NCBI GenBank assembly: GCA_026693085.1 | Contig: JAPLNB010000152.1 | Coordinates: forward strand, 1-59,139 | Length of the DNA: 59,139 bases | Direction of reading: 5' to 3' | Source of the DNA: Planctomycetota bacterium | GTDB lineage: Bacteria > Planctomycetota > Phycisphaerae > Tepidisphaerales > Tepidisphaeraceae | In this document: piece by piece, positions 44,474 to 53,341 of the stretch | How positions within the stretch are numbered: the first letter of the stretch is position 1 | Layout of the letters: each line of letters opens with the position of its first letter | Position numbers and translations under genes: made by a program | Notes under the pieces: generated by a model | Told to the model about the DNA's origin: nothing | What the model saw: only the letters and a program-made list of their open reading frames with translations | Database searches by the model: none

Positions 44474-45613
44474 ATGCCAACAGAACTTTCCCAACTCCAA
44501 TCTCAACAACGCCTCCAATCCCTCAAATCACTCCTCCACCAACACTCCGCCCCCGCCGCCCCCGAGCTCATCCAACAAAACCCCGACGGCTCCGTCCAAT
44601 GCTTCGCCTGCGGCCACCGCTGCCTCGTCAAGCCCGGCCGCGACGGCATCTGCCGAGTCCGCTTCAACGACCAAGGCACCCTCAAAGTCCCCTTCGGCTA
44701 CGTCGCCGGCATCGCCGCCGACCCCATCGAAAAAAAACCCTTCTTCCATGTCCTCCCCGGCTCCGACGCACTCTCCTTCGGCATGCTCGGCTGCGATTTC
44801 CACTGCGGCTACTGCCAAAACTGGGTCACCTCCCAAATGTTCCGCGACCCCCACTCCTCCGCCCAAGCCAAACTCTGCACCCCCAAACAAATCGTTGACC
44901 TCGCCCTCCAACACCACGCCCCCGTCATCGCCTCCACCTACAACGAACCCCTCATCACCTCCGAATGGGCCGCCGCCGTCTTCAAAGAAGCCAAACCCGC
45001 CGGCCTCCGTTGCGTCTACATCTCCAACGGCAACGCCACCCCCCAAGTCCTCGACTACCTCCGCCCCCACCTCGATGCCTACAAAGTAGACCTCAAGACC
45101 TTCTCCGACCGCAACTATCGACAACTCGGCGGCGTCCTCGACCACGTCACCACCACCATCAAAATGCTCAAACAGCGCAATCTCTGGGTCGAAATCGTCA
45201 CCCTCATCGTCCCCACCTTTTCCGACGACCCCGACGACCTCAAGCGCATGGCCGCCTTCATCGCCTCCGTCGATCCCCTCATCCCCTGGCACATCACCGC
45301 CTTCCACCCCGACTACAAAATGAAAGATGGCTACCGCCAAACCACCCCCGACGACCTCGCAAAAGTCCACGAATTCGGCCGCCAAGCCGGCTTGAAATAC
45401 ATCTACCCCGGCAACCTCCCCGGCCGCGTCGGCGACGGCGAAAACACCCGCTGCCACCACTGCAACACGACGGTCATCCAACGCCATGGCTTCCACGTCA
45501 AACAAAACCTCATCAAAGAAGACGGCCTCTGCCCCACCTGCCAAAAACCCCTCCCCGGCATCTGGGGCAACCCCAGCGGCCACCGCGACGGCCGCATCCG
45601 GCCAATCCCGTAA
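44474..45613 (+). CDS. amrS: AmmeMemoRadiSam-system radical SAM enzyme
   Basis: 379 residues. The radical SAM motif CDFHCGYC supplies Cys107, Cys111 and Cys114 for the iron-sulfur cluster; a Cys-rich N-terminus (CFACGHRCLVKPGRDGICRV) and the C-terminal pair CHHC and CPTC could bind further metal. VAGIAADPIEKKPFFHVLPG, STYNEPLITSEW and VDLKTFSDRNYRQLGG are typical of AmrS/PflA-like activases. In other genomes it occurs with AmrA and AmrB homologues (Memo, AMMECR1); neither is here. It may activate or modify an unknown partner. Confidence 0.88.
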   Translation: MPTELSQLQSQQRLQSLKSLLHQHSAPAAPELIQQNPDGSVQCFACGHRCLVKPGRDGICRVRFNDQGTLKVPFGYVAGIAADPIEKKPFFHVLPGSDALSFGMLGCDFHCGYCQNWVTSQMFRDPHSSAQAKLCTPKQIVDLALQHHAPVIASTYNEPLITSEWAAAVFKEAKPAGLRCVYISNGNATPQVLDYLRPHLDAYKVDLKTFSDRNYRQLGGVLDHVTTTIKMLKQRNLWVEIVTLIVPTFSDDPDDLKRMAAFIASVDPLIPWHITAFHPDYKMKDGYRQTTPDDLAKVHEFGRQAGLKYIYPGNLPGRVGDGENTRCHHCNTTVIQRHGFHVKQNLIKEDGLCPTCQKPLPGIWGNPSGHRDGRIRPIP

Positions 45614-45663
45614 CTCTGGCTAGGAAAAGCGAGCGAGCCGGTTCGAATTGCACGCGCAATGCG

Positions 45664-46293
45664 TCAGCCCCAGGCCAAACGACGCACAAAATCAAGCATC
45701 ACACCGAGTGTTGGATGCGACAGGTTCCACAATTTCTGCTTGACGCTCTGTCCCAGCGTCGCGGATGGATGGTCACTGGCGGCAATGATCGCGTGCACCT
45801 GGACCTTCGCTCGCCAGTTGTCGTTCCTGTCACTGCGATCGACGCATTTGAGGAACGCCTTGGCACACTCCAACGACGCGGCACACGCACCCGATTCGAG
45901 GAAGGCGTGCTCGATGCACCCCGACTCCTTCCCGACCGGCATTACCAGAAAACCTGTGGCTGGCGGCCCAGCGGCAATTACCCCTGCTTGGGATGGAACT
46001 GCAAGCCCGTTCCGCTCGAATGCGCGCCGCAACTCGCTACGTTTGCTTTCAGCACTCTCCTCTGCATCGCGAATCAGGCCCACAGCACGTATCTTCGTAG
46101 AGAACCCGGCGAGCGACTTCAACAATTGCACGAACCGCTCTGGGCTCCCGATCTCGGCGAAGTCCCAGAGCTGCACGTCTGCAAACTCCACCGGACCATC
46201 GATCTGAGCAAGGAGCGAATAGAAGTAATCGGCGCCTTCAACGGCGACTGCAACGGGCTTGCAGATAGAACGAAGGCCCTTCTCGGTCGTCAT
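45664..46293 (-). CDS. DUF3226 Toprim-like protein, partner of AAA ATPase
   Basis: 209 residues. The N-terminal half shows the DUF3226 pattern, a compact Toprim-like fold: AVAVEGADYFYSLLAQI supplies the conserved Glu and FSTKIRAVGLIRDAEES the acidic pair. The second half (AGPPATGFLVMPVGKESGCI) holds the rest of the domain. Its start overlaps the ATPase stop by 4 bases, so the two are co-translated. DUF3226 proteins accompany AAA ATPases in OLD-like or PARIS-like defence arrangements; the nuclease role is inferred. Its base use is more balanced and less C-ending than the genes to its left. Confidence 0.8.
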   Translation of the reverse strand: MTTEKGLRSICKPVAVAVEGADYFYSLLAQIDGPVEFADVQLWDFAEIGSPERFVQLLKSLAGFSTKIRAVGLIRDAEESAESKRSELRRAFERNGLAVPSQAGVIAAGPPATGFLVMPVGKESGCIEHAFLESGACAASLECAKAFLKCVDRSDRNDNWRAKVQVHAIIAASDHPSATLGQSVKQKLWNLSHPTLGVMLDFVRRLAWG

Positions 46294-47357
46294 CGCACAT
46301 CCATCCCGGCGACCGTTGCGTCACGCAGCATATCAAACCCGTATTTCTGCAACGACAGATGATTGCTTTCGCTGCGGTCGATTCGAAAAACGCGAAGCGA
46401 ATCGGGGCTGTCCTCAAATGCATCCAGAGTACTGCGCAACATGTCCTCGCTGTGAGTCGTGCACAGAACCTGGAAATCCCGGAACTTCCGCAATTCTAGC
46501 AGGGATTTCCAGAAGCCTTTCATTACCGAGTGATGGAGGCCTGAATCAATTTCATCGACAAGCAGGAGCCTCCCACTGTCCAGAAGGGCGCCGGTCACCA
46601 TGAGCAGCACTCGGCAAAAACCATCGCCAAGTACGTTCGCGGGTATCAACTGTCGCAGACCGATATCGGCGAGAATAATAGGCGCCTTCTGCCGGTAACC
46701 CGGCACCAAACGGACCACGCGAGGATCAACTCGTCTCATTGCCTGGATCACTCGGTCTTCCGTCCGCCTTTCTGTTGCCATCGTGAGAAGCGTTGCCGTG
46801 TCCCCCATGCTCGTGGCCCGACGAGCATGGATATAGAACCCCCCAAGCGGGCGAGAAATTGCGGTGCCACCTTCCTGCACATGGAATCCGTTTGGTATGA
46901 GGGTCATCGTTTGCGTAATCGGACTCCCTCCGTTGGGAAGGTACTCGAAATCGATACCTTGAAGGCGCTCAGATGCTGAACTAGATGCACCAGCGGGGGA
47001 CAGAGAGTCCGTAGACGTTGTTGTAGTTATGATCCCAATGCCCCAGCGAGGGCGGATGATCAATTCCCCGCCACCATCTGAACCATCCCATTTCAAGCGG
47101 ATCGGCTCGCTTGACATGTCGTGAAAGAACGATTGAAGCCCATCCTGAGAGTTGGCGTCGAACGGTGGCATTTCACGCCAACCGTTGAGCATGGCGAGCA
47201 ACCCCGGCGAAAGAGGATTGCCGACGATTGAGGCTGCCTCCAGGATCGTCGTCTTTCCTGCACCGTTGGAACCGACAAAGACGTTGACAAACCCCAAATC
47301 GCTCAGCTCAAGCGAGTCGATTCCGCGAAATCCTTGGATTGTCAGACTTCTCAGCAT
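46290..47357 (-). CDS. AAA (OLD/RecF-like) ATPase of a candidate defence pair
   Basis: 355 residues from ATG 47357; another start at 47381 is possible. Typical AAA_15/21 architecture: LRSLTIQGFRGIDSLELSDL, Walker A VGSNGAGKTT (28-37), a long variable middle, the signature-like LGDGFCRVLLMVTGAL, Walker B RLLLVDEIDSGLHH, and the D/H-loop VLCTTHSEDML. Such ATPases act with Toprim or other nucleases in phage defence (OLD, Gabija, PARIS). The downstream gene (DUF3226) is the likely effector. Known families would need profile searches to separate. Confidence 0.86.
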   Translation of the reverse strand: MLRSLTIQGFRGIDSLELSDLGFVNVFVGSNGAGKTTILEAASIVGNPLSPGLLAMLNGWREMPPFDANSQDGLQSFFHDMSSEPIRLKWDGSDGGGELIIRPRWGIGIITTTTSTDSLSPAGASSSASERLQGIDFEYLPNGGSPITQTMTLIPNGFHVQEGGTAISRPLGGFYIHARRATSMGDTATLLTMATERRTEDRVIQAMRRVDPRVVRLVPGYRQKAPIILADIGLRQLIPANVLGDGFCRVLLMVTGALLDSGRLLLVDEIDSGLHHSVMKGFWKSLLELRKFRDFQVLCTTHSEDMLRSTLDAFEDSPDSLRVFRIDRSESNHLSLQKYGFDMLRDATVAGMDVR

Positions 47358-48122
47358 GCTTCTAGCCTCTCTGAGACGCATTGTAGTCCATCGAGTTGCC
47401 CCCTGCCATAGCCACGCTCCCCTGGCCATGCTTCTCCACCTCCTCCCCGCCACCGCTCCCCCTCCCCCTCATCTCCTCCTCCTCACATTCCAGCAACATA
47501 TCGCATCACATTCTACTTGACAAACCCCTAACTATATGCTATATATCTTTGTCGTCGTGGCGAATGGTCTCGATAGCTCCGCCCAACGCCGAAAGGGGGA
47601 TTCAATGTCCGGCATCGCCTCACCTTCCAGCCCCGCCCCCGGCCCCTCCTCCGCCATCCTCTGCCCAACCCGCCCACCCCCTCCCTTTTCTCCCGCCACG
47701 CCCCAACCGCTTACCCCTCCACTACAAAACGAACCCATTTCTCCACCCCCCGTGCACGCCTTCTCCCTCCATAACCTTTTATCCCCACTGCATTCCGCCA
47801 CGCTCCGCCCTCAGAAAATGCTACAAATGCTACAAAGCCATTTTCACCTTTCCCCTGCCGTCTTTTCACCATTTCGCCCATTTCCCACGTTTCCAGCCTC
47901 CCACCCGACTTTTCCCCGCCACAACAGGGGGGCCAACGGGTGTCCGGCGGGGGTACGCAGGGGGTCGGCCGGGGGTCTGGCGGGGGTTTCAAGGGGGCCG
48001 CCGGGGTACGCTCTCGCCCGCAACCGCCAACCCGCCACCGCCAACTGCAAATGTTTACCTTGCCTCCCGCCTCACCCCGATTTACGATGTCTCATAGTCC
48101 GGGCTATCCAGGAGACCCCACC
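47358..48122. other. Pyrimidine-rich non-coding region with phased G-run array
   Basis: 765 bases without a credible gene; open frames here are Pro/Arg/Ser runs. An 11-bp-spaced array of GGGGG occurs at 47949, 47960, 47971, 47982 and 47993, with further G runs at 47927-47932 and 48003-48006. It ends about 115 bases before the next start. A short direct repeat ATGCTACAA occurs twice at about 47818-47836. The first part probably holds the ATPase promoter. Confidence 0.6.
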
Positions 48123-49451
48123 ATGCGCGCAACCATCATTCTCAGCCTTCTTTTTATCTTCGCCTCTCTCGCTCTGGCCAAACCCGGCACCGTCCGCACC
48201 AAGGATGGCCGATCCATCGATGGCGACATCACCGAAACCGAAACCGAAGTCACCATCGCCACCAAAGTCGCCTCCATCACCTTTAACCGCTCCGACATAG
48301 CTTCCATCTCCTACGCCGCCAGCACCAAAGAACAGTACGAAAAACGCCTCGCCGCCCTCCCCAAAAACGCCGGCGCCCGCTCCCACCTCGACCTCGCTAG
48401 CTGGCTCTTCGAAGCCAAGGAATACACCCTCGCCCGCGCCGAAACCGACAAGGCCATCGAACTCGATCCCAACAACGCCGACGCCTCCGTCCTCCGCCAA
48501 ACCATCGAACGCACCATCCTTTGGGAAAAAACCAGAACCAATCCTCCCGCCGCTTCCGGCTCCACCCCCAAGCCCGCCCTCGGACCTGCCGTCCCAGTCA
48601 CTCGCCCCGCCTCCCTCAAAGACCGCCGCTACCTCGACCCCGACCAGATCAACATCATCCGCCAATCCGAACTCAAAGAAGGCGAACCACCTCCCCGTGC
48701 TCGCCTCGACAAGGACGTCAAGCAACGCTTCATGCAGCACCGCAGCATCACCCCCAAAGACTTCAATCCCATCCCCGACGCCGTCAAAGCCATCAACATC
48801 CTCCGCGACGGCACCCCCGATATGAAGGCCGACGTCAAAATCCTCTCCGACCCCGCCGCCCTCGCCGCCTACAAACGCATCCAGCCCATACTCCTCATCG
48901 GCTGCGCTTCCGCCAACTGCCATGGCTCCACCAAGGCCGGCACCTTCATGCTCTACAACCCCGCCGATACCGACCCCGCCGCCTATACCAACTTCTACAT
49001 CCTCACCCAGTACAACCCCTTCCTCGCCGGCGCTCTCCACAAGTCCATCGATCGCCAGCAGCCCAAGAGCTCCCTCCTGGCCGAGTATGGCCTCCCGCGC
49101 GACCTGGCCCAAACCCCCCATCCCGGTGCCCCCGGATTCACCCCCATGTTCCGCGGCGCCGCCGACCCGAAATACCTCGTGATCACCCGGTGGATCGAGT
49201 CCCTCATCCCCATCGAGCCTGACTATCAGATCACCTTCGCACTCCCCGGCGGCGCGCCCGCAACCCAGCCCGCCTTCCCCGACACTCAGCCCGCCGAGCC
49301 GACCCCGCCCCAGCCCACCGTCACCCCGCGACCCCGACCGGGCAACACCCCCGCGCCCGCCCCCACCGAACGCCCCGGCAACAGCAGCGGCGACTCCAAC
49401 GAAACCCTCAAAGACATCCGCGGCCGAATGAAGCCCATTCGGGGTCTGTAG
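48123..49451 (+). CDS. Exported protein with SH3-like, TPR and CX4CH motifs
   Basis: 442 residues from ATG 48123. Signal peptide 1-19 (SLALA). A small beta domain follows (GTVRTKDGRSIDGDITETET), matching the start of the 27204-28544 protein, then a TPR pair (LDLASWLFEAKEYTLARAET, KAIELDPNNADASVL). After a Pro-rich linker comes the distinctive ILLIGCASANCHGSTKAGTF (about 257-276): C-x4-CH, like a widened haem c site, followed by YILTQYNPFL and HPGAPGFTPMF. The tail is Pro/Thr-rich (APATQPAFPDTQPAEP). Planctomycete proteins with such motifs may bind haem; a covalent haem here is not proven. Confidence 0.78.
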   Translation: MRATIILSLLFIFASLALAKPGTVRTKDGRSIDGDITETETEVTIATKVASITFNRSDIASISYAASTKEQYEKRLAALPKNAGARSHLDLASWLFEAKEYTLARAETDKAIELDPNNADASVLRQTIERTILWEKTRTNPPAASGSTPKPALGPAVPVTRPASLKDRRYLDPDQINIIRQSELKEGEPPPRARLDKDVKQRFMQHRSITPKDFNPIPDAVKAINILRDGTPDMKADVKILSDPAALAAYKRIQPILLIGCASANCHGSTKAGTFMLYNPADTDPAAYTNFYILTQYNPFLAGALHKSIDRQQPKSSLLAEYGLPRDLAQTPHPGAPGFTPMFRGAADPKYLVITRWIESLIPIEPDYQITFALPGGAPATQPAFPDTQPAEPTPPQPTVTPRPRPGNTPAPAPTERPGNSSGDSNETLKDIRGRMKPIRGL

Positions 49452-49478
49452 TATAAACTTGCTTATGAATAATACGTG

Positions 49479-49931
49479 ATGACCCCGATCCGGCTGTTAA
49501 CCCTCGTGCTCGCCGTCACCGTCCTCGCCTGGTCAACGCATCAGATCCTCCGGCAACTCCACCGCCGACAGCTCCGCCGCCTCGCTGTCCAGTGGCGCAT
49601 GGGCTACGCCGAACGCGACCTGTTCAACCTGGCCGCCCGCATCACCCCCCAGCTCCCCGTCCCCGCCGCCGCTGACCTCCGCGTCCTCGACCTGCTCTAC
49701 GCCTCCGAAGGCAACCACCACCGCTACGTCTTCACCGTCGAATACACCCGCGGCATCATCTCCAGCCACCGCCGCGAACGCCGCGTCATGACCTTCTGCG
49801 AACCCCGTGATACCGCCGCTCAATGCCCCTCCCCCCTCGTGCCCGCACCCGAGCAACTCACCATCCTCGATCAGTATCGCCACCTCCATGACCACAACTT
49901 CGCCTTATCCAACCCCCGCTCTTCCCCGTAA
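49479..49931 (+). CDS. Short membrane-anchored hypothetical protein
   Basis: 150 residues from ATG 49479 (GTG 49476 directly precedes). One hydrophobic helix at the start (LLTLVLAVTVLAWSTHQIL), then a basic stretch (RQLHRRQLRRLAVQWRMGYA) and a beta-rich end (HHRYVFTVEYTRGIISSHRR). No family recognised. It follows the CX4CH protein by 27 bases on the same strand, so the two may be co-transcribed. A hairpin follows its stop. Confidence 0.62.
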   Translation: MTPIRLLTLVLAVTVLAWSTHQILRQLHRRQLRRLAVQWRMGYAERDLFNLAARITPQLPVPAAADLRVLDLLYASEGNHHRYVFTVEYTRGIISSHRRERRVMTFCEPRDTAAQCPSPLVPAPEQLTILDQYRHLHDHNFALSNPRSSP

Positions 49932-49938
49932 CAACGAC

Positions 49939-49967
49939 AGCCCCGCAAGCCGATCGCCTGCGGGGCT
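49939..49967. terminator. Hairpin between convergent genes
   Basis: AGCCCCGCA (49939-49947) pairs with TGCGGGGCT (49959-49967), loop of 11. No T tract follows in either direction, so it may be a stabilising hairpin or a terminator of the T-poor kind. Lies between the small membrane protein and the DegP-like gene. Confidence 0.5.
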
Positions 49968-50004
49968 GCCCAAACTCAAACGCGCTGGCCCCACCCAGCG
50001 CGGC

Positions 50005-51561
50005 CTACTTCTCGGCCGACAGGAACACCAGTCGCGAACCCTGCGGCGTCGTCACGTACATCCGCACCCCTTTCTTCAAATCCACTTTCTTAAGCGCCGC
50101 CCCAAAGTCGTCGGCAGTCTTGATCTGCGTCTTGCCGACCTCGCTGATCACGTCGCCTCGCTGCAACCCTTGCTTCGCCGCCGGCGAGCCGCGGTCAACT
50201 CTCGTAATGATCGCTCCGGACTTCAGCTCCAGCCCGCGCTGATCGGCAAGCTCCGGCGTCAAAGTCATCACCTGCAGCCCCAGCGACGAGAAGTTGCTGG
50301 TCCCCGATTCGCCTGGCGGGTTCTGCCTCCCCATGCTCCCGCGCGCGGCCGCCAGATTCTCCGGCTGCTCGCCCAGCTTAATCGTCACCTTCTGTGTCTT
50401 GCCGTCATGGAACACATCCATATCCACGTCGGTCCCCGGCGGCATCAATGCAATCGCGGCACGAAGCTGTTGGCTATCCTCAACAGGCTTGCCATTGACC
50501 TTGGTGACGATGTCGCCGTGTTCCAGCTTGCCGTAAGCAGGAGTGCCCTTGATCGCTTCATCGACCAGCACACCGGTGCTGTCCTGGTAATTGTAGCTCT
50601 TGGCCAGTTCCATCTCGTCTGCCACGTTCTTGATCCCCACCCCCAGCCACCCGCGGACCACCTTGCCCTTGTCTTTGAGTTGGCTGTACACGAACTTCGC
50701 CTGGTTCGACGGAATGGCAAACCCGATCCCCTGGAATCCGCCGTTGCGGGACGCGATCGCGGTGTTGATCCCGATCACCTCGCCGCGGAGGTTGACCAGC
50801 GGCCCGCCGCTGTTGCCGGGGTTGATCGGCGCATCCACCTGGATGAAATTCTCATTCCCGCCGGTGCCGAGGATGTCGGCTTGGCGGTGCAGCGCGCTGA
50901 CGATCCCGTGCGTCATCGATCCGACGTAGCCGAACGGGCTGCCGAACGCCAGGACCCAGTCGCCCTGCCGGGTTTCATCGCTGTTGCCCCACTTGGCTGC
51001 CGAAAGCCGGTCGGCCGGAACTTCCAGCACCGCCAAGTCCGTCTTCGGGTCGGCGCCGATGACTTTGGCGTTGCGGAACTTCCGCCCGTCGGCCAGCGTG
51101 ATCTCCAACGAGTCAGCGCCGCCCGCGACGTGGTTATTGGTCAGGACATACCCCTTGCCGCCGGAATACTCCATGATCACGCCGCTACCGGTGCCGATCT
51201 GCTCGGGCAAGAAATCCTCATCGGGGATCTCGATGCCCGGCGGCAATTCGAGCTCGCCCTCGCCGCCCTCGCGGTCGCGGAAGAAACGCCGGAGCAGGTC
51301 CTGATCCATCTTGCGGCGAGCGACGGGGGTTTTGCGGATCACCTGGATGTTGACCACCGACGGCTCAACAATCTTCCCCACCTGCCGGAATGCGCTCGCC
51401 AGATCGTCGATCTTCGCCAGCCCCGCTCGCACTTCCTCACGCTGATCTTCCGCACGGGCGAACTGCTGGTTCAGAAAATATTGGTATCCCAAATAGCTGA
51501 CCAGAAACGCCATCGCCCACACGGCAACGGCCACCACGGTGCGTTTCCTCCAGTTGCGCAT
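50005..51561 (-). CDS. DegP/HtrA-family serine protease
   Basis: 518 residues from ATG 51561 with AGGAG 8 bases upstream; the frame continues to 51732 without support. A membrane helix at 8-29 anchors it, then the trypsin-like domain with the triad His144 (LTNNHVAGG), Asp175 (KTDLAVL) and Ser251 (NPGNSGGPLV), preceded by IGTGSGVIM. Two PDZ domains follow (about 300-390, GWLGVGIKNV, and 420-510, GLQVMTLTPE, with GLQRGDVISEV). It removes or refolds damaged envelope proteins. The Gly-Arg-rich segment before the protease domain (REGGEGELELPPG) is typical of DegQ/MucD-like proteins. Confidence 0.95.
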   Translation of the reverse strand: MRNWRKRTVVAVAVWAMAFLVSYLGYQYFLNQQFARAEDQREEVRAGLAKIDDLASAFRQVGKIVEPSVVNIQVIRKTPVARRKMDQDLLRRFFRDREGGEGELELPPGIEIPDEDFLPEQIGTGSGVIMEYSGGKGYVLTNNHVAGGADSLEITLADGRKFRNAKVIGADPKTDLAVLEVPADRLSAAKWGNSDETRQGDWVLAFGSPFGYVGSMTHGIVSALHRQADILGTGGNENFIQVDAPINPGNSGGPLVNLRGEVIGINTAIASRNGGFQGIGFAIPSNQAKFVYSQLKDKGKVVRGWLGVGIKNVADEMELAKSYNYQDSTGVLVDEAIKGTPAYGKLEHGDIVTKVNGKPVEDSQQLRAAIALMPPGTDVDMDVFHDGKTQKVTIKLGEQPENLAAARGSMGRQNPPGESGTSNFSSLGLQVMTLTPELADQRGLELKSGAIITRVDRGSPAAKQGLQRGDVISEVGKTQIKTADDFGAALKKVDLKKGVRMYVTTPQGSRLVFLSAEK

Positions 51562-51577
51562 ACTCTTAACTCCTGTA

Positions 51578-52456
51578 TCAACAAGGACTATTCTTATCGG
51601 TCTTCTCGATCCACGCTTTAAGTCTATCCTGCTCTGCCGGCGCCATCGTGTACTGATGCTCCGCACTGGGATAAGCGCCGGTGGACACCGCATGTACGTA
51701 CTTGCCAAACGCTTCGCGGAGCGGGTCGCCAAGCTCGGCCAGGTTGGGAACGAATTTCGGCCGACTGGGAGTCAATCCCAAACCATCGTGAGTCACGATG
51801 ACGCAACCGTGACAGCCTGGCCCAGCGCCACAGCCTATTACCGGAAGGCTCGTTCGCTGGATAACCGCATTGGCAACCTCGGGAGGCACGGCCTCGATCA
51901 GCAAGGCCACTGCCCCCGCCTCCTCCATCTGCAACGCCAGTGCCACAATTGAGGCCGCTTCATCGGCCGTACGGCCTTGGTACTTATACCCGCCCAAGAC
52001 ACCCACCGACTGTGGCCGCAGTCCCAAGTGCGCCATAACGGGCACTCCCGCCGCGGCTAGCGAGCGGATGAGGGGCAGATGATGGGCCGTGACCTCGATC
52101 TTCACGCAATCACACTGGCTCTGTTTGACCATGCGGCAGATGTTCCGCGTCCCTTGCGCAACCGACGCCTGATAAGACCCAAAGGGCATATCCGCCACTA
52201 GAAACGCCAGCGGCGCGCCTCGCCGAACCGCCGCCGTGATCTCGATCATGAAAGACAACGACACCGGCAGTGTGGTTGGATGCCCGAGAATCACATTGGC
52301 CGCGGAATCACCAACCAATAGCGCAGGCACGCCCGCTGCCTGCATCAGCCGGGCGGTGGTGTAGTCGTAGCAGGTGAGCATCGCCGTCTTCTGCCCGCTC
52401 TGCCGGGCCGAGCGGAGATGCCCCAGGGTGACTTTCTCTTTCAAAGGCTTCAGCAT
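51578..52456 (-). CDS. panB: 3-methyl-2-oxobutanoate hydroxymethyltransferase
   Basis: 292 residues from ATG 52456 (MLKPLKEKVT); the longer frame to 52495 is not needed. Standard PanB features: KTAMLTCYDYTTARLMQAAG, LLVGDSAANVILGHPTTLPV with the metal-binding Asp, ADMPFGSYQASVAQGT, VKIEVTAHH, PVMAHLGLRPQSV and VALLIEAVPPEVANAV. It adds a one-carbon unit to 2-oxoisovalerate in pantothenate synthesis. It lies 16 bases upstream of the DegP stop region on the same strand order (panB first). Confidence 0.95.
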   Translation of the reverse strand: MLKPLKEKVTLGHLRSARQSGQKTAMLTCYDYTTARLMQAAGVPALLVGDSAANVILGHPTTLPVSLSFMIEITAAVRRGAPLAFLVADMPFGSYQASVAQGTRNICRMVKQSQCDCVKIEVTAHHLPLIRSLAAAGVPVMAHLGLRPQSVGVLGGYKYQGRTADEAASIVALALQMEEAGAVALLIEAVPPEVANAVIQRTSLPVIGCGAGPGCHGCVIVTHDGLGLTPSRPKFVPNLAELGDPLREAFGKYVHAVSTGAYPSAEHQYTMAPAEQDRLKAWIEKTDKNSPC

Positions 52457-52647
52457 GGGTACAATTCTACTCGCCAGATCGCAGGCCGTCAGCAAGGGTT
52501 AATCGGTGGGGGCAGCGGCTTATTGCGGAAATACTTCGCACGCCACAGATCACCCGTCCGCACGGGCGCTGTTTGGCATTGCCGAACCATGCGCATTGCG
52601 GGCACATACCACACCGTGCGATAATGGCCAATGGAAAGGAGCCAGGC

Positions 52648-53163
52648 GTGAACTTCTACATGGTGGATGGTGATACTCGGCGGGGGCCGTTTCCGATCGA
52701 TCAGCTTATCGCTCAGGGCCTGCGGCCCGACATGCTGGTCTGGTGCGAGGGTATGGCCGAGTGGCTGCCGGCCCACAGCGTCCCGGAATTGCGGATGCTG
52801 CTGGCTTCGCCCGCAGTCCCGCCGCCGATTCAGGCGTATGCCGTGCATCCAGACCTCGCGGGTTATGCCGGCGTCCGGCCCTATGACCGGAATGAGGTCA
52901 ACGGCAAGCGCATCACGGCCGGCGTGCTTGGCATTCTTCTGGGCGGCCTGGGCATTCATAAATTCGTGCTGGGCATGACCAGCGCCGGACTGATCATGTT
53001 GCTGGTTACTCTGCTGTCGATCCCGATCAGCTTCTGCATCTGCATACCTGTGCCCGGGATCGTCATGCACGTGATTGGCCTGGTCGAGGGCATCATCTAC
53101 CTCACCAAGACCGACGAGGAGTTCTACCGCCTGTACCTGGTCGAGAAGAAGGCCTGGTTCTGA
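52648..53163 (+). CDS. GYF_2 and TM2 domain membrane protein
   Basis: 171 residues starting at GTG 52648, which has AAAGGAG 7 bases upstream; the ATG 24 bases earlier has none. Residues 2-50 are a GYF_2 domain (NFYMVDGDTRRGPFPIDQL, VWCEGMAEWLPA). After a Pro-rich link a TM2-type segment follows (AGVLGILLGGLGIHKFVLGM, then LIMLLVTLLSIPISFCICIP) with the conserved Gly-rich turn and an HKF motif, ending with EGIIYLTKTDEEFYRLYL. Such fusions are widespread and uncharacterised. Confidence 0.86.
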   Translation: MNFYMVDGDTRRGPFPIDQLIAQGLRPDMLVWCEGMAEWLPAHSVPELRMLLASPAVPPPIQAYAVHPDLAGYAGVRPYDRNEVNGKRITAGVLGILLGGLGIHKFVLGMTSAGLIMLLVTLLSIPISFCICIPVPGIVMHVIGLVEGIIYLTKTDEEFYRLYLVEKKAWF

Positions 53164-53341
53164 TCGTTGCCGATGCCTCAAGTTGCAGAAACGTTGGATG
53201 CCCCCGTTTCCCCGCCCGACACGTAAACACCAAGCCGTGGGGCTACCCGATCCAATCCAGGTCTGCGATTACGGAGATGTACAGGATCACAGCACCGGAG
53301 CAGGCAGGCCCAGGCCGAGAGATCACCCGCCGGCCTCGTGT

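Noticed and set aside
47949..48006. G-run array considered as a CRISPR
   Set aside because: The 11-bp period and lack of 25-40 bp repeats and spacers rule it out.
47396..48300. Two overlapping Pro/Ser-rich plus-strand frames
   Set aside because: Composition follows the pyrimidine-rich non-coding stretch; no start signal, and one runs into the signal peptide of the 48123 gene in the wrong frame.
49939..49967. Considered as a standard rho-independent terminator
   Set aside because: Only the hairpin is present; with no T tract on either side it is listed with low confidence rather than as a certain terminator.
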